Of a stretch of DNA of 64,000 bases, positions 34,348 to 50,299 are shown in pieces. The translations under genes were made by a program, and so were the position numbers. The stretch is from contig OX393549.1 of the NCBI GenBank assembly GCA_947650365.1, positions 20,636,572 through 20,700,571 of the forward strand. Direction: 5' to 3'. The stretch is from Chamaelirium japonicum. Its lineage: Eukaryota > Streptophyta > Magnoliopsida > Liliales > Melanthiaceae. How positions within the stretch are numbered: position 1 is the first letter of the stretch; every line of letters begins with the position of its first letter. A model generated the notes under the pieces. The model saw only the letters and a list, made by a program, of their open reading frames with translations, did not search any database and was not told the DNA's origin.

Positions 34348-34736
34348 ATCAGTTATTACTATGTTAACTAGGATTGCATTCTTTTGCTTGAACTATACAT
34401 GAAAATTGTTGCTCCATCGATTAATATCGATCGTATGTCTTTCTTCGTTACCATTGATGAAATAAGATGTAACCTAAACAAGAGATTAGACTCTTATTTC
34501 TCATATGTTTGTGCTCATTGTACTCATTGCCTCTTGAAGGATGACTCATGTCTAGGGAAGACGATCCGTGCCCCAAAAGGACGGATCGTGCCAACCATAA
34601 ACAGATCATGTCATGCAAGGAGTAATAAGATCTTTTACCCTTATAATAACCGTACTTGCGGCACTGAAAATTGCCTTAGCCCAAAGTGCTAACTCGATCC
34701 CCCACGTGACGTCAACAAAATTCCTTAAGTGGTCTA
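34348..34736. other. Host flank right of the retrotransposon
   Basis: No gene recognised. A GACGATCCGTGCC / GACGGATCGTGCC near-repeat lies at about 34560-34592. It may be the beginning of the old LTR that contains the following minisatellite. Confidence 0.35.
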
Positions 34737-35200
34737 TCTTAGACGTCAACAAGGCCCGTCCTACGGCCTCGATGACAAAGTCTTGGCGAGACGTCAACAA
34801 GGTTCGTCCCGCAATCCTGATGACAACGACTCGGTGAGACATCAATGAGGTTCGTCTCGCGGCCCAATCTCATCGACTCGTGAGATGTCAACAAGGCTTG
34901 TCCCGCAGCCCCAATGTCAACAACTTGTGAGAAGTGAGCTCATCGACCCCAATAACCACGGCTCTGTGAGACATCAACAAGCCTTGTCTTGCGACCTCAA
35001 TGTCAACGATTGGGCAAGACATCAACAAGGATCATTCTGTAGCCCCCAATGCCAACGGCTCGTGAGACGTCAACAAGGCTCATCCCTCGGCCCCAATGTC
35101 GACAACTCGGTGAGACATAAAAAATGCTCATCCCGTGGCCCCAATGGCAACGGCTTGGCGAGACATCAACAACACTCGTCCTTCTGCCCCATTATGCCTG
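34737..35200. repeat. Minisatellite with about 48-bp unit
   Basis: Roughly nine units start with GAGACGTCAACAAGG and vary at the end (TCGTCCCGCGGCCCCAATG). Spacing between starts is close to 48 bp (34739, 34788, 34837 and so on). Such arrays are common in U3 regions of large plant Ty3 LTRs, and a TATA-like box follows 365 bp later. Confidence 0.8.
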
Positions 35201-35563
35201 CACCAATACCAAGACTGGACGGCGTTGGAACCATGGTCGGTCGGCCCCAGTAAAAAAAAAAAGGAAAGAAAGGAAAAAGAAAAGAAGAGAAAAGAAAAAG
35301 AAAAAAAAGAAAACAAGAGCGGGCGAGCGTCTACACATACGTGGACCCACGTTGAATTCGACGATCAAACGACCAAAACATAAAGACCCAGCCACTGAAT
35401 GACTCGATCAAGTGCACAAAAGGGACTCAAGCCGCAAATGTAAAGGTCCTAAAATCAAATCAAGGATGTAATTAGCTGGGAAAAATAAAGAAAGAAATCC
35501 AGGTAGTTATGAGGGGGAGAGGGTTCCAAATGACGAAAACACCTCCTAACCATTTTCCTCGCC

Positions 35564-35573
35564 TATAAATAAG
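35564..35573 (+). promoter_or_regulatory. TATA box of an old LTR (inferred)
   Basis: TATAAATAAG lies in GCCTATAAATAAGAGGGC, followed by purine-rich leader-like sequence. I infer a retroelement promoter from the upstream minisatellite and downstream repeats. Confidence 0.4.
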
Positions 35574-35607
35574 AGGGCGAGGGCTAGGGAAGAAGCAAAA
35601 GGTCGAA

Positions 35608-36238
35608 AAAAGCAAGAGACGAAGCTTTGCCAAAAAGAAGACTCCGCTCCAAGTTTGGAGACCTTGAGGATATCTGAAGGTTCATGCGAGCATATCTCTG
35701 AAAACACCATAGAATTCCCGCTTGGACATGAATAAATCCTTCAGTTAGATCCAAAAGTACTTAAAGATCAAGAAGATTCGATCCTCGTACGAAGAAGAAA
35801 GCTTAGAGAAGAAGTTCATGGAGGCTTTACACTAGTTTAATTTCCATTCAAATCAAAGCCATAGAGACTCTATATTACTCTCCATTCAAATCATAGCCAT
35901 GAAGGCTCGATCTACACCAGTCTCCATTCAAATCAACACCAGGATTCAAAAAACAAGAGGTGAAACTCTGCCAAGAAAAAGACTCTCACCCAGGCACACT
36001 TGAAGATCTCGAGGGTCTATGAAAGATCATGCGTGTATATCTTTAAAAACACCAGAGAATTCTTACTCGTCTTAAGTAAAACCTTCATTAGATCCTCGAA
36101 GAATTGAAGGCTTCGATTTGCGCATGGAGAAGAATTTCGTGGAGACTTTATACTGATTTCCACTCAAGTCAAAGTTTTGATCTGTGCACGAAGAAGAAAG
36201 CGTGGAGAAGAAGTTCGTGAAAGCTCTATACCAGTCTC
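35608..36238 (+). repeat. Tandem duplication, about 330-bp period, inside an old LTR
   Basis: GAGACGAAGCTTTGCCAAAA, GACCTTGAGGATATCTGAAG and AACACCATAGAATTC around 35615-35720 recur in altered form around 35950-36070. AGAAGAAAGC and GGAGAAGAAGTTC recur within each unit and again at about 37350. The array is split by the solo LTR that follows. Confidence 0.6.
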
Positions 36239-37316
36239 TATTAGATATTTAATTAAAATTTTGAATAATTAAGCAAAACTAACATGGCTCTTTATAAATG
36301 GGACAAAAGGATTCATTGGTTAATATTTGGTTTGAGTAGGTTCAAGTTATAACTCTGGTTTCCCAATGGGTTGAGAGATCAAACCCTCAATTCAATTACC
36401 TTTCAGCAAGTGGGATAAAAGGTTTGAAGTGTCCTTTTCAAACCTCCACCCATAGTTGGGACTTCATAGGAGCTCACTCAGCCCACATGATTTTGTTTCC
36501 TTTCGAATTCAACCGTTACAAACAAAATCAATGGAGTACCCAAAACTTAGCTTTTGATTGTCTTTTCATTTGAATTCAACCGTTATAAACGAAATCAATA
36601 GAACTGATTAACCATAGCTCAGCTGTTATACATCTTCAACTCTGGCCCTCTGGGGACACAGTATCACTTAGCCGTTGAATAAAGATCCAGTAACGTATGG
36701 ACATTATGAGGTAGGATCTGTAGAGGTGATGGTATGCCTTTCGATCACCTCTGTAATGCATGTGATAAAGTCACTTTAATACTTGCCAACTGCTACACTC
36801 GAGAAAGATCTATAAATCATATATGAGAGTAATGATTCATGACCACACAGTGAATATTATTTGCTACCGAAAGGCTGCATCTTTCACATGATTAGAATCT
36901 TTCTTTCTCCTCCAAAAATTTCGTAAAAAATCTCTCGATCTCTTCTCAAAGTTCTGCCGATCGATTTTTTGTCTCTACTTACTGGATTCCTAAAGGGGCG
37001 GTTGGAGTTCGCTAAAGCCTCCTTAAAGTTGTGCCGACGAGGAGGAGTGCACATACATGAGGGTCGTATCTCTAGAAGCCGGTGTTAGTTGTCTCGCACT
37101 TGGAGAGGTAATTTGACTTTTAGGACAGCGCTTGCGTGCCTCGACCTCATAGGCCACATCCTATATTCCCTTTATTTTTCTTTTCTATTTTAATCCCATA
37201 TGTTTTATTAGAAAAAGAAATTAGTATCCGATTACTAAAGTTCTTGTTTTGAAATCATAGTTAAATATTAAATATAATCATTATTTAATTATTTTAAGTG
37301 ACAAGTTTTTCCAACA
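36239..37316 (+). mobile_element. Copia-type solo LTR with 5-bp target duplication
   Basis: The 1078-bp unit starts TATTAGATATTTAATT (TG changed to TA) and ends TTTTTCCAACA. GTCTC is found at 36234-36238 and 37317-37321. The flanking tandem sequence continues across it. Internal words GGACAGCGCTTGCGTGCCTC near the 3' end are typical of plant copia U5 regions. No internal genes, so it is a recombination product. Confidence 0.8.
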
Positions 37317-37323
37317 GTCTCTA

Positions 37324-37718
37324 CTCTTGTCAAAGCTCCGATTCATACATGAAGAAGAAAGCAAGGTGAGGAAGAAAACCGAAAGCCTTACCTCTGCCTC
37401 CACTCAAGCAAAGTCAAATAAAAAATCAAAGACAAAAGCGAAGCTAAAACTAAAGTAAAGTTGAAGCAAAGCACACACCAGAGCCAACGAATGTGAAGAA
37501 TAGGAGCCAAGCAACACAAGTCCTAGCCGATAACGCGCGAAGCCTGGAAAGACCACCGCCAGCCTCCCTTCGTCGAAAGTTCAGACGCTAAAGGCAAAGC
37601 AAAGCCGATGCCACGTCTAAGTTAGTGCCGAAGTCAAAGTAAGTAAAACGGTGCCGAGGCAACGCCGGAGGATGATCGGAGAGAAAAACGACTCCAAGCC
37701 CCCCCCCCCCCCCCCCCC

Positions 37719-37801
<83 letters not shown>

Positions 37802-38640
37802 AATCCCTAACCATTGTAACACCTCTTGAGTACTCTATTCAAAACTATCCTAGAAGAAGATCCTCAATGGAGATAGAGGGATCCTCAATGGAGATAGAGG
37901 GTCAGAGGACCCAAGGTGATTCTTTTCCCACAATCCCTTGATCTCACTCAACCGTGCTCCCTACCCCGGATCGTGGCTTGTAGTCTCATATAGTTCCAGC
38001 GAAACAAGAGCACCGAGGACGTCATCGCCATGTAGTTTTTTTGTACCTACAGAGATTTCTTGCACGCCCGGTGGGATGATCATCTCATTTCATCCCTCTA
38101 TCTCCACTATCCTCGAGAATTTTTCCTTGGAGCCTTACTCGATCCGTTCAAGGAGGTTGCCAAGTTTGCTCAAGATACTCAAGTGCTATTATGGTCTGAA
38201 GAGGCAACAATGTCATGTTCACTATACTCGTTGTCGAGCCTATAACGCTCCAACAGGGCGATCCGAAGATCCAGTCGGGGGCCAATGTCGCACCATCGGG
38301 AGAAGCTCCTCCCCTCCTCCGGCTATGTCTACACTAGACATGAGAGGACTACTTCCACCTTCACACCCAAAGGAGACACGTACGGAAGGAGCTCACCACG
38401 CCGCCAAAGATTTTATGGCAAAGGAGGAGCAAGCCCCAACTCGGGTGGCTACGTCACTCAATACACTGGGGTCGACCAGCCAGGGCTTCGAAGCTAGCCG
38501 ACTCCTACACCAGGTTTGGCTAACTTAGTTGTAAAGACCAGATTTTTCGGCCTAAAGTATAGTTGTAATATTCGTATTATTACCCTTTCGTATTCCTAAG
38601 TTAATCCGAGGCCTCGATTTCGTTGAAACTATCAATAATG
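37324..38640 (+). mobile_element. Decayed LTR retroelement: end of LTR and start of interior
   Basis: It continues the sequence before 36239. It includes a 24-base C run plus about 75 bp of (CT)n (37698-37800), a direct repeat of CTCAATGGAGATAGAGGG (37861-37900), and then a GCACGCCCGGTGGGATGATC stretch (about 38060) like those found just inside some plant Ty3 elements. A 196-codon frame at 37938-38528 has no recognisable domain; its second part may be a gag remnant. The element is broken at about 38530-38640. Confidence 0.4.
37698..37800. repeat. (C)n-(CT)n compound tract
   Basis: About 24 C residues followed by about 75 bp of CT repeats. Confidence 0.95.
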
Positions 38641-38659
38641 CGTTTATCTTGTCGATATA

Positions 38660-38975
38660 TTTCCAACAGATCCAATCGCATTACTATACAGAAACCAAAA
38701 ATCGCTACACGAAAACTGAAACCACACCACTACACAAAAACCGAAACCGCTACACGAAAACAAAATTCAAAACTACAGTACTACACGAAAACCAAAACCG
38801 CACGGCCGTCATACGATTTTGATCAAAACCGAAATCGCACCGCTACACGAAAACCAAAAACCGAAACCGCACTACACCGCGATGGTGTTATATTTTGGCA
38901 AAACCAATACCACACCACGCAGTGTGGTTTACTGTGGTTTTCGATTTTAAATTGCACCGCTGCCACCTCTATGTT
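38660..38975 (-). mobile_element. GCGGTTT-rich repeat, copy 3
   Basis: CTACACGAAAACCGAAACCG-type words repeat several times. The right end TTTTAAATTGCACCGCTGCCACC mirrors the start of the copy at 12507 in reverse orientation. Confidence 0.55.
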
Positions 38976-39047
38976 CCATACCATAGTGGTAGGTTCTGAC
39001 AGATCATTGATCGTCGGAGATAGATTCAAGTGATGTGCTCTACAACA

Positions 39048-39076
39048 CGGGGGGGGGGGGGGGGGGGGGGGGGGGG
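39048..39076. repeat. Poly-G run
   Basis: About 29 consecutive G residues, followed by GAAA repeats. The length may be inaccurate. Confidence 0.9.
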
Positions 39077-39299
39077 AATCAAAGAAAGAAAGAAAAAAAT
39101 GAAAGAACAAAAAAAAAAGGGGGCTTAGTGAGAGGTCCCTGACAAAAGATCAGTTTAAGGGGAAGGACAAACAACAAGATGGTGTTGCACCATGTCCCGA
39201 CGAAAATGGATGCAGCTGGAGCAAGTCCAACACAAGAATTTTATCCTCATTTAATGACCAAACTGCTCCTTAGTGCATGCCCTTTGTATTTGTCGCTAC

Positions 39300-40060
39300 A
39301 AAGCTTAACCCATGGATTTGCTACAATAATTTCACTGTAGCAACTTTTTTTTAAAAAAAAAAATTGGATTAAAAAAATTACTATAGTGAAATCTTTGTGG
39401 TAATATACTCATTTCGGTAATAAAGAGTAATTGTGATTGCTGTTCTTTATTACCTAATTGAGTAACAATTGCCACAGTGATTTCACCATAGCAATTTTTG
39501 TTTGAGAATTCTCGATAAAATATTTTTGCTGCAATGAAATCATTGTAGCAATTGTTACCCAATTCGATAATGAAATGCAACAATTGTGCAGTGAAATCAT
39601 TATAGCAATTGTTGCTCAATTCGATAATAAAGAGCATCAATTGCTATAGAGGTAGCAAAGAGTAACAATTCAGTACCCACCAGGGGATAGGAGAGTTGGC
39701 AAAGCATCTGATGCTTTGGTGATGAGGTTGTGGGTTCAACTCTTCCTCCCCTCGATTTACCCAGGAGTGAAGTGGGAATTGCCGAGTGGGTCGGGCTTCA
39801 CTCCCGGAGGGATTAGTCCGAGCCTGAAGTGGGCCATTGCCCGAAAGGTTTCGGGACACCCGCCGATCTCAAAAAAAAAAAAAAAAAAAGAGTAACAATT
39901 CAGTGATAAAAGAGTAACAATTGTTATAGTGATTTTATTGTAGGATTTTTTTTTTATCAAACATCAATTTTTTTTTAAAAAAGTTCTAGTGTAAAATCAC
40001 TGTAGCAAATGTTACTATATATTACCTGAATGTTACTCTTCAAGTACTTTCATTGTACAG
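39300..40060. repeat. CTGTAGCAATTGTTAC-type palindromic motif field
   Basis: ATTGTAGCAATTGTTAC, GTGAAATCATTGTAGC and their complements recur at short intervals. It resembles the field at 450-830. A SINE is inserted at 39675-39889. Confidence 0.55.
39675..39889 (+). mobile_element. Full-length tRNA-derived SINE with poly-A and target duplication
   Basis: GGATAGGAGAGTTGGCAAAG resembles an A box and GTGGGTTCAACTC (about 39731-39743) a B box of RNA polymerase III. The tail ends GACACCCGCCGATCTC followed by about 19 A. AGAGTAACAATTCAGT lies directly on both sides (39659-39674 and 39889-39904). It is about 215 bp long and non-coding. The same tail is in the truncated copy at 19967-20022. Confidence 0.9.
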
Positions 40061-40244
40061 CTACGAACAGGGGAAAAATGGTTATTTTTCAAACGGTCAA
40101 GGAGTAGAATGGATTTTTTTCAAACGGGAGGACATGATGCTAAGGCATTTTGTAGTTGGTCCATATCACTATAGTGATATGTTGTTAGGGACGGGAGGAC
40201 CTAGTGCTTAGGCATCCTATTGTCTGTCCTTTTCATTATAGTGA

Positions 40245-40408
40245 TTTTTTTTTTTTTTTTGAGAACACCTCAACGTCTCATTTGAGGGAGGGTTATGGCA
40301 GCCCCCTAGCCCCCTATCGGTTATTTAATTTGATATAACCGGGAATCGATCCCAAATCTTGGGTACCAACCCCCCGAGACTTTACCAACTCACCTAGTTG
40401 GCACTTAC
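40245..40408 (-). mobile_element. SINE family 2, first of two adjacent copies
   Basis: A T run of 16 is followed by CCTCAACGTCTCATTTGAGG, GGGAATCGATCCC (B box complement) and CCAACTCACCTAGTTGGCAC (A box complement). So on the - strand it is head with A and B boxes, body, poly-A. Confidence 0.8.
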
Positions 40409-40410
40409 TA

Positions 40411-40554
40411 ATTTTCGAACCCCTCAACGTCTCATTTGAGGGAGGGTTATGGCAGCCTCCTACCAGTTATTTAATTTGATGTAAGCGGAAATCGATCCCA
40501 GGTCTCGGGTACGAACCCCCAGAGATTTTACCAACTTGCCTTGCTGGCACTTAC
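40411..40554 (-). mobile_element. SINE family 2, second adjacent copy
   Basis: Same order as the copy at 40245-40408, with a very short T run. It ends CTGGCACTTAC. ATTATAGTGAT before the pair and ACTATAGTGAT after it (about 40555) look like an outer target duplication, so the pair may have moved as a dimer. Confidence 0.7.
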
Positions 40555-40773
40555 ACTATAGTGATATGTTGTCAGGGACCTTACACACATTACCAAAAAA
40601 AAATTGCATACCTGGTAAGTCGATCAGCAATCGTCGAGGGAGAAGGTCACGAATGATTCTTCCTCTTCTAGTTGACTGGCAAGTCATTAAATTTTCGTGT
40701 ATAGCAAGACATTAATTTTGTATTTCATCATCATAGATGAGGAAATAATTTTGGCGATATGAATGACAAGGTT

Positions 40774-42311
40774 AGGGGTGGTAATGGGTCGTGTCAGATC
40801 GGGTTTTGGTCATGTCCAAAATCCATAGACCCAGACCCAACCCGTTTAACTAATCGTGTCTAGACTCTAAACCTGTACCCAAGGAACAAAAAATCGATAT
40901 ATTTCGTGAAATATCGCGAAATATAACAAAAGAATGAAAACCCGATACGAAATACCACCTGCAATCTCGAGCAGAACTGAAATTGTCAAAATATCGAGCG
41001 GTTTCGCGAAATATCGCGATATTTTCACAAAATATTTCCATCTTTGCGAAATATCACGAGATTTTGTCAAAATTTCACAAAAATATCAAAAATTTTTGCG
41101 AAATTGATACGGAATTCTGTGACTAACTGGTTATAAAAAGAGACTGGGGGACCTGGTTCTCAACAGCTTATTTATATATAATAATATTTAAGTTATTATA
41201 TGTAAATAAGCAAATACCCCCCCATTTGATTTCAATAAAAATATCAAAAAAATCAAAAAACAAATGAATCAAAAAGTAAACTTTCAGTTTTAGTAGGAGA
41301 AAACAGTTTTAATGTATTATTATAAAATCTACATGGTGAGAACAGTGATTTAATCAACTCCTTTTTAGCTCAAAAAATTCCACAAGATGTAGAAGTACGA
41401 GTGCATCTAGTAAATTATGGTCCGTCTTAGAAAATTTTGAATGTATAAAAACTTTTCTATATAAAAACTTCTTTTTTTCAGACTTAGTAAAAAAACAGTG
41501 TTTCACATGTCAGCATAATTTTTGCATCATTTCAAATTTGCATAACTTTTTTGTTTTAAGTCCACTTTCAAAATCATTTGAAACATTATTTTAATAATCA
41601 ACTAATCTTTATTTCAAAAATATTTTTATCCAAAAAAAGATTAAAAAATATTTAAAAAATATATATCAAAACCGAACCAAATAAAATTGCATAAGACTCA
41701 CAGACTCAATACATTGAATACATGTTATGTGAAGCTCTACACCCTTAGATAGGGTACAAATATTATTTGAGTGTTCCAAAGTGTGTATCTATAATTGGTT
41801 TATGACTATTCAGAGTTTCACTAAAAAATTTCATCAAAAAATCAATATTTCCACCATTTCTACAAAATTACAATATTTTCACACTATCGAAATATTTTCA
41901 CGAAATATTTTCATATCCAGATGGTCAAAATTTTCACCGAACTAGATTTCGAACTTGCCTGTACCTGACCTATTTATAAACGTGTAGACCTGATAAGACC
42001 CGTTTACCACAAGGGTCTATTCAGTTGACCCGATCTGATTCAATCCGACTTGACCCGACCTGACCCAATAAGACCGCTAGTACTACATACTACATTATTG
42101 GATTGCAGGTTGACCCGACTCGACCCGACCCATTGAATTTTAAACGGGTCTTCCCGGGTCCACCGTGTCCAAACCCTAAAACCGGACCCGACTCGTTTAT
42201 TAAACGGGTCTACCGTGTCGACCCGTTTATGACCCGATCCCGTTTAACCCAGACCCATACCTGCTAACTTCATGTCGGGTCTGCCATGTCGGGTCCAGAA
42301 TTGCCAGCCCT
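40774..42311 (-). mobile_element. GGGTC-rich MITE-like repeat, copy 4, split by a hAT-like element
   Basis: In reverse orientation it starts at 42311 with AGGGCTGGCAATTCTGGACC and ends at 40774 with CATTACCACCCCT. The body lies at 41966-42311 and 40774-40871; the middle is interrupted at 40880-41957. Confidence 0.75.
40880..41957. mobile_element. hAT-like non-autonomous element with 8-bp target duplication
   Basis: 1078 bp, starting CAAGGAAC and ending CGAACTTG (short terminal inverted repeat CAAG/CTTG). CCTGTACC occurs at 40872-40879 and 41958-41965. The subterminal regions repeat GCGAAATATCGCGA and GAAATATTTTCACGAAAT words in both orientations, as expected for transposase sites. No coding frame. 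Confidence 0.85.
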
Positions 42312-42772
42312 AGACAAGGTGATAATCTTTGTGTATGTATAAGGAATGTTACGTTTGCAAATCTGTTTTGAAAATTTCCATTAATGTATATCCAGAAATT
42401 AACAAAATTAAAAAAATCAATAAATTTGGGATAAAATATGTTCTTGAGTAATTGAAAACAAATTTAATAAAGTTGTTCTTGAACGGTTTCCTCTATTCCC
42501 TTTCTTTACTATGAACGGATGCGAGTAAGCTGATCGCAATTTGATAGATTGGACTGTTCTTAATGTTCTAGTCCTTAATGTTTTTTTTTATCTAGTCAGC
42601 TTATTATCTTATTTTGTCTAGTCAGTTTGTTGTTTCTAGTCAATTCCTAAACAGTCTTAGTAAACAAATTTTGTTTTAAACTAAGTGGAGCCCGTATGGT
42701 TACTTCACCACTGACGTAATCAACGAATCTAAACACATTTAGTTTGGTCAACAGCTCCTGAATACAAACAAG
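42312..42772. other. Unassigned sequence upstream of the SSL gene
   Basis: AT-rich, with TCTAGTCAGTTTGTTG-type short repeats around 42590-42645. No gene seen. Confidence 0.4.
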
Positions 42773-43056
42773 AGCAATGCTATCCAGCCAACCGGAATGG
42801 GCCATCAGCCAGAAGAACTGCCCATTTGCCTGATCACTGGTGCAATGGACGGCTGTGATCAATGCCAGGTAACAGGATGGCTGAATAGCATTTCTGTGGA
42901 AAAAAAAAGTCCCACCCTGGCTTGGCAAATTTTCCATTGCCGACTTGAAGATTAAAATGGTACCCGATCACAGCTGTCCGTTCTCCTGTCGGTAGGTGGG
43001 ATTGCTGAAAAGAACGGCTGTTATCGTGCCACGACAGGTTGGCAGAGTAGCATTTT
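42773..43056. mobile_element. MITE in the upstream region of the SSL gene
   Basis: GCAATGCTATCCAGCCAACC on the left is mirrored by GGTTGGCAGAGTAGCATTTT on the right. Inner pairs include ATCACAGCTGTCCG and CGGCTGTGATCAATG. It ends about 170 bp before the start codon, so it may affect the promoter. Confidence 0.65.
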
Positions 43057-43223
43057 CCCCGCTGAAATGGTCATTGATTAGACTCATCACCTCGATTTCC
43101 TAACATTTATCTGGACGTTGACGTATCAGACCCATAGTCCCATATATGCATGCACCGCACCGCGCACCAGACCAAACCGAGGCCCCGCCGGCCGCGTCAA
43201 ATCTCTCGCAGACGACGACCTCG

Positions 43224-49786
<6,563 letters not shown>

Positions 49787-50299
49787 GAGCATTATCATAC
49801 CATTCCTTGCTATCAAAGTGAGGTTGGTGGCTCTTGGGTGGGGAGAATAAGAAATCGTGTTTTCATAGTGATGAGTTGTTCGATCTTTGTGGAATGTTTA
49901 TAATTATGATATCAGGGCTTTGGATCCCACTATTGTTAATGTTTGTTGTTGGTGGTTAGCTTTATTTTATAATTTTAACATGTTAGATACCCTCACACCC
50001 CAAAACCCAGATAGTACTAGGGGAGGTCCACCAGAGAGTATATGAAGCGGCCGTTAGGTGCCCCCCTTTTCCGACGTAGGACTAACCGGTTGACTGTCTC
50101 AACATAACATATCTTATCTCGGTAGCATGATATATGACCCATCAAATAGGGAGAGACTAGAAACCCCTTATGGTCGACCGGCTGTTTTGATTAACCGCTA
50201 AGATGCATACTTACATGGATCTGATCTTAATTTATCTAGGATTTAAGTGTGCCTCAACATATAGTTAAGACACACAAATGATATCTAACAATAACTAGA
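49787..50299. other. 3' flank of the SSL gene
   Basis: Presumed 3' untranslated region and intergenic DNA. I do not see a canonical AATAAA near the stop; TATAATTATGATAT around 49909 is only weakly suggestive. Confidence 0.35.

Noticed and set aside
36232..37323. Mutator-type element, from an apparent 9-bp duplication CAGTCTCTA
   Set aside because: No terminal inverted repeats; the CCAACA end, a near TG start and copia-like U5 words fit a solo LTR with GTCTC better.
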